Assembly (NCBI RefSeq): GCF_021646545.1
Contig: NZ_JAKIRP010000014.1
Coordinates: 124,001 to 188,000 of the forward strand
Direction of reading: 5' to 3'
DNA: 64,000 bases
DNA from: Chitinophaga filiformis
GTDB taxonomy: Bacteria; Bacteroidota; Bacteroidia; Chitinophagales; Chitinophagaceae
Shown here piece by piece: positions 60,912-64,000 of the stretch (positions within the stretch are counted from its first letter, which is position 1; every line of letters starts with the position of its first letter). Under the pieces are notes generated by a model that had not been told where the DNA came from, ran no database searches, and was given only the letters and a program-made list of their open reading frames with translations. Both the position numbers and the translations under genes were made by a program.

Positions 60912-61772
60912 ATGACCTCCAAAATCCTCTTCAGCTTATGCTGTCTGGTAGCACTTTATTCACTGTTCTCGTGTACAAGAGAAGACCTGCAAGGACCTCC
61001 CGGGCCGCCTGGTGATACGGGAATGTACGTCCCTCTCAGCGGTGATATCAGGGGCAGCGTGATCGTGTACGATTCAACGGGAAAAGCCCTTGCCGATCAT
61101 TCAGGCGTGATCGTAACAATTGATTCCACCGATCTGAAAGACACTACTGATGCCAGCGGTGACTACAACTTTAGCCAGGTGCCAGCGGGTCGGTATAACT
61201 TCTCTTACAGTAAGCCAGGTTATGGTACATACCGTATCATCCGGCAACTGCATCCGGGCGGGGCACAGGCTACGCAGGTGGCTAATGCGGATGTAGGGCA
61301 GATCTATTATGGTCCGCCGCCAAACTACGTTACGTGGATGGGCTTCGGAAGTCCTACCCGTCATGAGATCTACCCCTACGCAACGTTTCAGGCTCCCATG
61401 CAGATACCTGCGGCGCTGGTATTATATATGACTGTTCATGGGTCGCCCAAGACAGACTTTGTCACCACTCAGCGGGATTATATACCAATAGACAACTATC
61501 CCTACGAATATTTCGGCTCAGAAATTTCTCCGTATACGATATACTCAGACACCGTGTTGGCCAAGGCAAATACCATCTATTTCTCGCTGGCATTTGACAA
61601 CCCCAAAGATATTAACTACATAGATGAACGGGGCAAAAGAATATACCCCTGTACAAGTCCGATACTGGGCTCCTTTGGCCTGTCGCCATGGGACTTCTCA
61701 CCTCCGTTTGGGGCAAGAAGACAAAGCAATGATGGCATTTATCCATTGCTACGAAACTTCCGTTTGAAATAA
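60912..61772 (+). CDS. regulatory-domain lipoprotein with collagen-like stretch, paralogue 2
   Basis: 286 residues. Lipobox LFSC (about 21). A short collagen-like GPPGPPGDTG stretch (about 28-40) precedes the same beta domain as paralogue 1 (GSVIVYDSTGKALADHSGVI, TDASGDYNFSQVPAGRYNFS, KPGYGTYRIIRQ). C-terminal half with FDNPKDINYIDERGKRIYPC and an Arg-rich end. The N-termini of copies 1 and 2 are nearly identical at DNA level. Confidence 0.9.
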   Translation: MTSKILFSLCCLVALYSLFSCTREDLQGPPGPPGDTGMYVPLSGDIRGSVIVYDSTGKALADHSGVIVTIDSTDLKDTTDASGDYNFSQVPAGRYNFSYSKPGYGTYRIIRQLHPGGAQATQVANADVGQIYYGPPPNYVTWMGFGSPTRHEIYPYATFQAPMQIPAALVLYMTVHGSPKTDFVTTQRDYIPIDNYPYEYFGSEISPYTIYSDTVLAKANTIYFSLAFDNPKDINYIDERGKRIYPCTSPILGSFGLSPWDFSPPFGARRQSNDGIYPLLRNFRLK

Positions 61773-61823
61773 TGCCAGGTATACGCAACCAGGAACACCA
61801 TCATTCATTATTAATTCATCCAC

Positions 61824-62618
61824 ATGAAAAATATTATATTCCTCTCGTTCTTTCTATGCCTGATCATGGCATGCGTTAAAGAGGGACCTCCCGGTCCTAA
61901 AGGACCCGATGGCCCACCATATACATGGCCACCTGGAAATATTACAGGGTATATTGAATTCCGCGATCAGTTCGGCGCGCTACTCTTCACAGTCGAAAAG
62001 GACAGTGTGCTGGTACAGACGTATAATGCTGACAGCGTTTTCAGGGCTTATACAGACAGTACCGGGTATTTCATTCTCAGTGATGTACCGCCGGGGAATT
62101 ATGACATCAGCATATCAAAAGCGGGCTATGATTCCTTACATATGTATGTAAAACACGCGGGCGGGGAAATAGACAAATTCACGGGCACTACCTCTATGAG
62201 TCAGCCTATAACGACCAGATTCGTATCTATAACCGCCCAGGCCCTCATTGATATCAGTTCCAACGTTATCCGTGTGAATGCGCAGGCAGTATTTGAATGG
62301 CCAAAGCCTCCGGGTAAACTGGTATCTGGTTTCAGGTTCTTCCTTGACAGATCTGCCGTTCCGGGCGACGGTAGGTTAGCTTTTGACGTTCCGGCGCAAT
62401 GGATATCGGACATTGATGGAGTTACCGGAAGAGCAATAGCGACTTTCCAACTCCCCATCACCACGGTTCCCTCAGGCACTCAACTCTACGTGACTGCAGC
62501 TGCAGCGCCACCAGCCACCGCCTACAAACCATGGCTTGACTATACAAGTGGTGCTCAGATCCCGTATCCGTATCTGGGAGATTCCATTAAAACCATCATT
62601 ACTTACATTGAAGAATAG
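61824..62618 (+). CDS. regulatory-domain lipoprotein with collagen-like stretch, paralogue 3
   Basis: 264 residues. Lipobox IMAC (about 14). GPPGPKGPDGPP follows at once, then a beta domain (GNITGYIEFRDQFGALLFTV, YTDSTGYFILSDVPPGNYDISISKAGYDS). The C-terminal half is more diverged from copies 1 and 2 (STNVIRVNAQAVFEW-like, GSISIDGVTGRAI). It starts 51 bases after copy 2 without an obvious own promoter, so it may be co-transcribed. Confidence 0.88.
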   Translation: MKNIIFLSFFLCLIMACVKEGPPGPKGPDGPPYTWPPGNITGYIEFRDQFGALLFTVEKDSVLVQTYNADSVFRAYTDSTGYFILSDVPPGNYDISISKAGYDSLHMYVKHAGGEIDKFTGTTSMSQPITTRFVSITAQALIDISSNVIRVNAQAVFEWPKPPGKLVSGFRFFLDRSAVPGDGRLAFDVPAQWISDIDGVTGRAIATFQLPITTVPSGTQLYVTAAAAPPATAYKPWLDYTSGAQIPYPYLGDSIKTIITYIEE

Positions 62619-62624
62619 CCTTAT

Positions 62625-63425
62625 ATGAAACAGATAATATTAGTGTTGTCCTGCTGTCTTTTTATGACAGCCTGCGTAAACTGGGATATTACAGGTCCTG
62701 CGGGTCCTGAAGGACTTCCCGGACCTCCGGGGCAAAAGCCGCCCGGTGCTGACACTTCTTCTATCCTTGGAAGGGTATTTACTTTCAATCAATTTACAGT
62801 TCCAATATGGCCGGTGGATAGTGTCAAAATAACTTTACATCTGAGCGCTGATTCTACACTTGAAACAATGGCTGATACAGCCGGCTACTACCGGTTCAAT
62901 GGCATCAGCACAGGCACCTATAATCTGACCTATAGCCGTAGCGGTTTTGGTGAGATGAAGGTATTTGGTCAGACACATATTTCCGGTGGTACATTGAATA
63001 CCACCGTACAGGAAGTGTCGATCGTACAGATCGCCACACAGAACCTTCCTGATTCGGCCTGGTTTGGCCAGCCTATATCACCTGACTACATTAGCTTCAG
63101 ATTCACAACAACGCCTTCAAACTTCTCGATGGCCAACCAGAATTATCTGGTCTTTTTTTCCAAACATGCAAATGTCAGTGACAGAGACTACCTGTTCAAG
63201 ATGGAGTACCAGTCAATCTATACTCAGAAGTCATTACTGGCGCCTTACTTCTCTCCTGGTGATTCTATGTATGCACGGGTATATCTGTTCCCGAGATATT
63301 TCTATACACCAGTATCATCAGTGACTATGATCAGACCGGGCACTTCTTACATCGACCCCTCCACCGGAGAATTGGTATATCCATTCAGAAACAGCCAGTC
63401 GGCATTGGCGGCGGGAGTCTTTTAA
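62625..63425 (+). CDS. regulatory-domain lipoprotein with collagen-like stretch, paralogue 4
   Basis: 266 residues. Lipobox MTAC (about 17). GPAGPEGLPGPPGQKPPG at about 24-41, then the beta domain (SSILGRVFTFNQFTVPIWPV, ETMADTAGYYRFNGISTGTYNLTYSRSGFGEM). C-terminal part with SFRFTTTPSNFSM and DPSTGELVYPFR. It starts six bases after copy 3, so these two are tightly coupled. Confidence 0.88.
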   Translation: MKQIILVLSCCLFMTACVNWDITGPAGPEGLPGPPGQKPPGADTSSILGRVFTFNQFTVPIWPVDSVKITLHLSADSTLETMADTAGYYRFNGISTGTYNLTYSRSGFGEMKVFGQTHISGGTLNTTVQEVSIVQIATQNLPDSAWFGQPISPDYISFRFTTTPSNFSMANQNYLVFFSKHANVSDRDYLFKMEYQSIYTQKSLLAPYFSPGDSMYARVYLFPRYFYTPVSSVTMIRPGTSYIDPSTGELVYPFRNSQSALAAGVF

Positions 63426-63446
63426 CACTTCAATAAACAGTAAAAC

Positions 63447-63627
63447 ATGACCCAAAAAATCTTACACAGCTTATGCTGTTTCGCAGTCTTTGGCAGGCCG
63501 TACCATCCACCCCTGTACGGGTAGAATGCTGGGATCATTGGTATTGTATGGAGCATTATTTGAGGAGAACCCTTACAGCAGCAGGCAAGCCGGCGAGGGT
63601 GTACAACTGCGGTTCCGGCATCGATAA
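63447..63627 (+). pseudogene. decayed fifth copy of the lipoprotein family
   Basis: The first 17 codons (MTQKILHSLCCFAVFG) match the signal region of paralogue 1 (MTTKIILSLCCLIAF). An internal deletion then joins to a segment that in another frame (from 63499) reads RTIHPCTGRMLG and continues to a stop at 63627, matching the C-terminal RTIYPCTGKIF and PILGSF of paralogues 1 and 2. The reading frame changes by one. A stop in the first frame occurs after 25 codons. Confidence 0.7.
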
Positions 63628-63736
63628 CGCATCGCATTTTTTATACGGTATACATGATGTTTCAGGCAGCGCTGTCCAGTGCTGCCTGATCTGTTAATAT
63701 TGTACCCCTCCCGTTACCCGATTTCCGGATTTCCCT

Positions 63737-63744
63737 TACTTTCG
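63737..63744 (+). promoter_or_regulatory. -7 element of deoC
   Basis: TACTTTCG, one base from TAnnTTTG, 18 bases before the ATG. Confidence 0.45.
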
Positions 63745-63762
63745 TGGCCGAAACCTGTCACA

Positions 63763-64000
63763 ATGAAACTCAACAGATACATAGACCATACCGTTCTCAA
63801 GCCAACGACGACACTGGAAGACATTAAGAAGCTCTGTATGGAAGCGGTGGAATATGACTTTGCCGCAGTATGCATTCCTCCACCTTTTGTAAAACTGGCG
63901 AAGACCTTTGTAGGTAGTACAACGACAAAGGTGGCTACCGTTACGGGGTTCCCTTTCGGTTATTCTGCTATCGAAGCGAAGGTAGCAGAAACAGTGCTGG
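63763..64000 (+). CDS. deoC: deoxyribose-phosphate aldolase, 5' part
   Basis: Class I aldolase splitting 2-deoxyribose 5-phosphate to glyceraldehyde 3-phosphate and acetaldehyde. The window holds the first 79 codons: MKLNRYIDHTVLKPTTTLED, CMEAVEYDFAAVCIPPPFV, TKVATVTGFPFGYSAIEAKV, all typical of DeoC. The catalytic Lys lies beyond the window edge. It fits nucleoside catabolism downstream of the PNP enzyme elsewhere in the window, though they are far apart. Confidence 0.95.
   Translation, partial: MKLNRYIDHTVLKPTTTLEDIKKLCMEAVEYDFAAVCIPPPFVKLAKTFVGSTTTKVATVTGFPFGYSAIEAKVAETVL

Overview
The window reads as chromosomal DNA of a Bacteroidota bacterium, most likely a Chitinophagaceae member close to Chitinophaga. 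The reasons are two SusC/SusD outer-membrane pairs, several TAnnTTTG-type -7 promoter elements, start codons without obvious Shine-Dalgarno sequences, many SpII lipoproteins, WG-repeat, ThuA and DUF1080 proteins, and SecA and RNase Y of the Bacteroidota type. The species is inference; no rRNA or tRNA gene was seen.

Layout. 1-9.9 kb is mainly housekeeping: pheT, a small coiled-coil protein and zapA (one strand, probably one operon), rny, a DUF1080 hydrolase, purine nucleoside phosphorylase, scpB with a very long acidic tail, and atpG with its own promoter and no other F1 gene beside it. 10-22.7 kb holds a WG-repeat protein, a DJ-1/PfpI protein, a first SusC/SusD pair divergent from a double-DUF1080 protein with two LacI-type operators between them, a DUF885 lipoprotein, a YjbR-like protein, a TauE/SafE transporter and a small secreted protein. 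22.8-29.7 kb is a complete six-gene ebo cluster (eboA to eboF, minus strand). 30-36.8 kb has an FG-GAP/VCBS lipoprotein with a haem motif and a second SusC/SusD pair. 37.2-39.3 kb is the rtcB-prfH ribosome repair/rescue pair.

39.7-42.4 kb is repeat-rich and holds a TMEM220 gene whose 3' end is amplified as tandem repeats, a GC-rich foldable element, and an unrecognised 422-residue protein with a possible PD-(D/E)XK-like core. 42.4-50.5 kb is a minus-strand run for oxidative sugar metabolism: Gfo/Idh/MocA oxidoreductase, sugar isomerase/epimerase, cytochrome c, DUF1080, ThuA, and a giant ThuA-PQQ dehydrogenase-PKD-cytochrome protein. This composition matches the 3-keto-glycoside route (oxidise C3, then cleave).

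50.5-64 kb contains a candidate small RNA, a GT2 and a polytopic membrane protein, a gene-poor stretch with 11-bp-period repeats and two very long palindromes, a DUF4253 lipoprotein, secA, a tandem family of four paralogous lipoproteins (three with short collagen-like GPP stretches) followed by a decayed fifth copy, and the 5' part of deoC.

The most notable items are the intact ebo cluster, the rtcB-prfH pair, the paired palindromes and 11-bp repeats, the possible nuclease effector, and the lipoprotein family with duplicated promoters and leaders.
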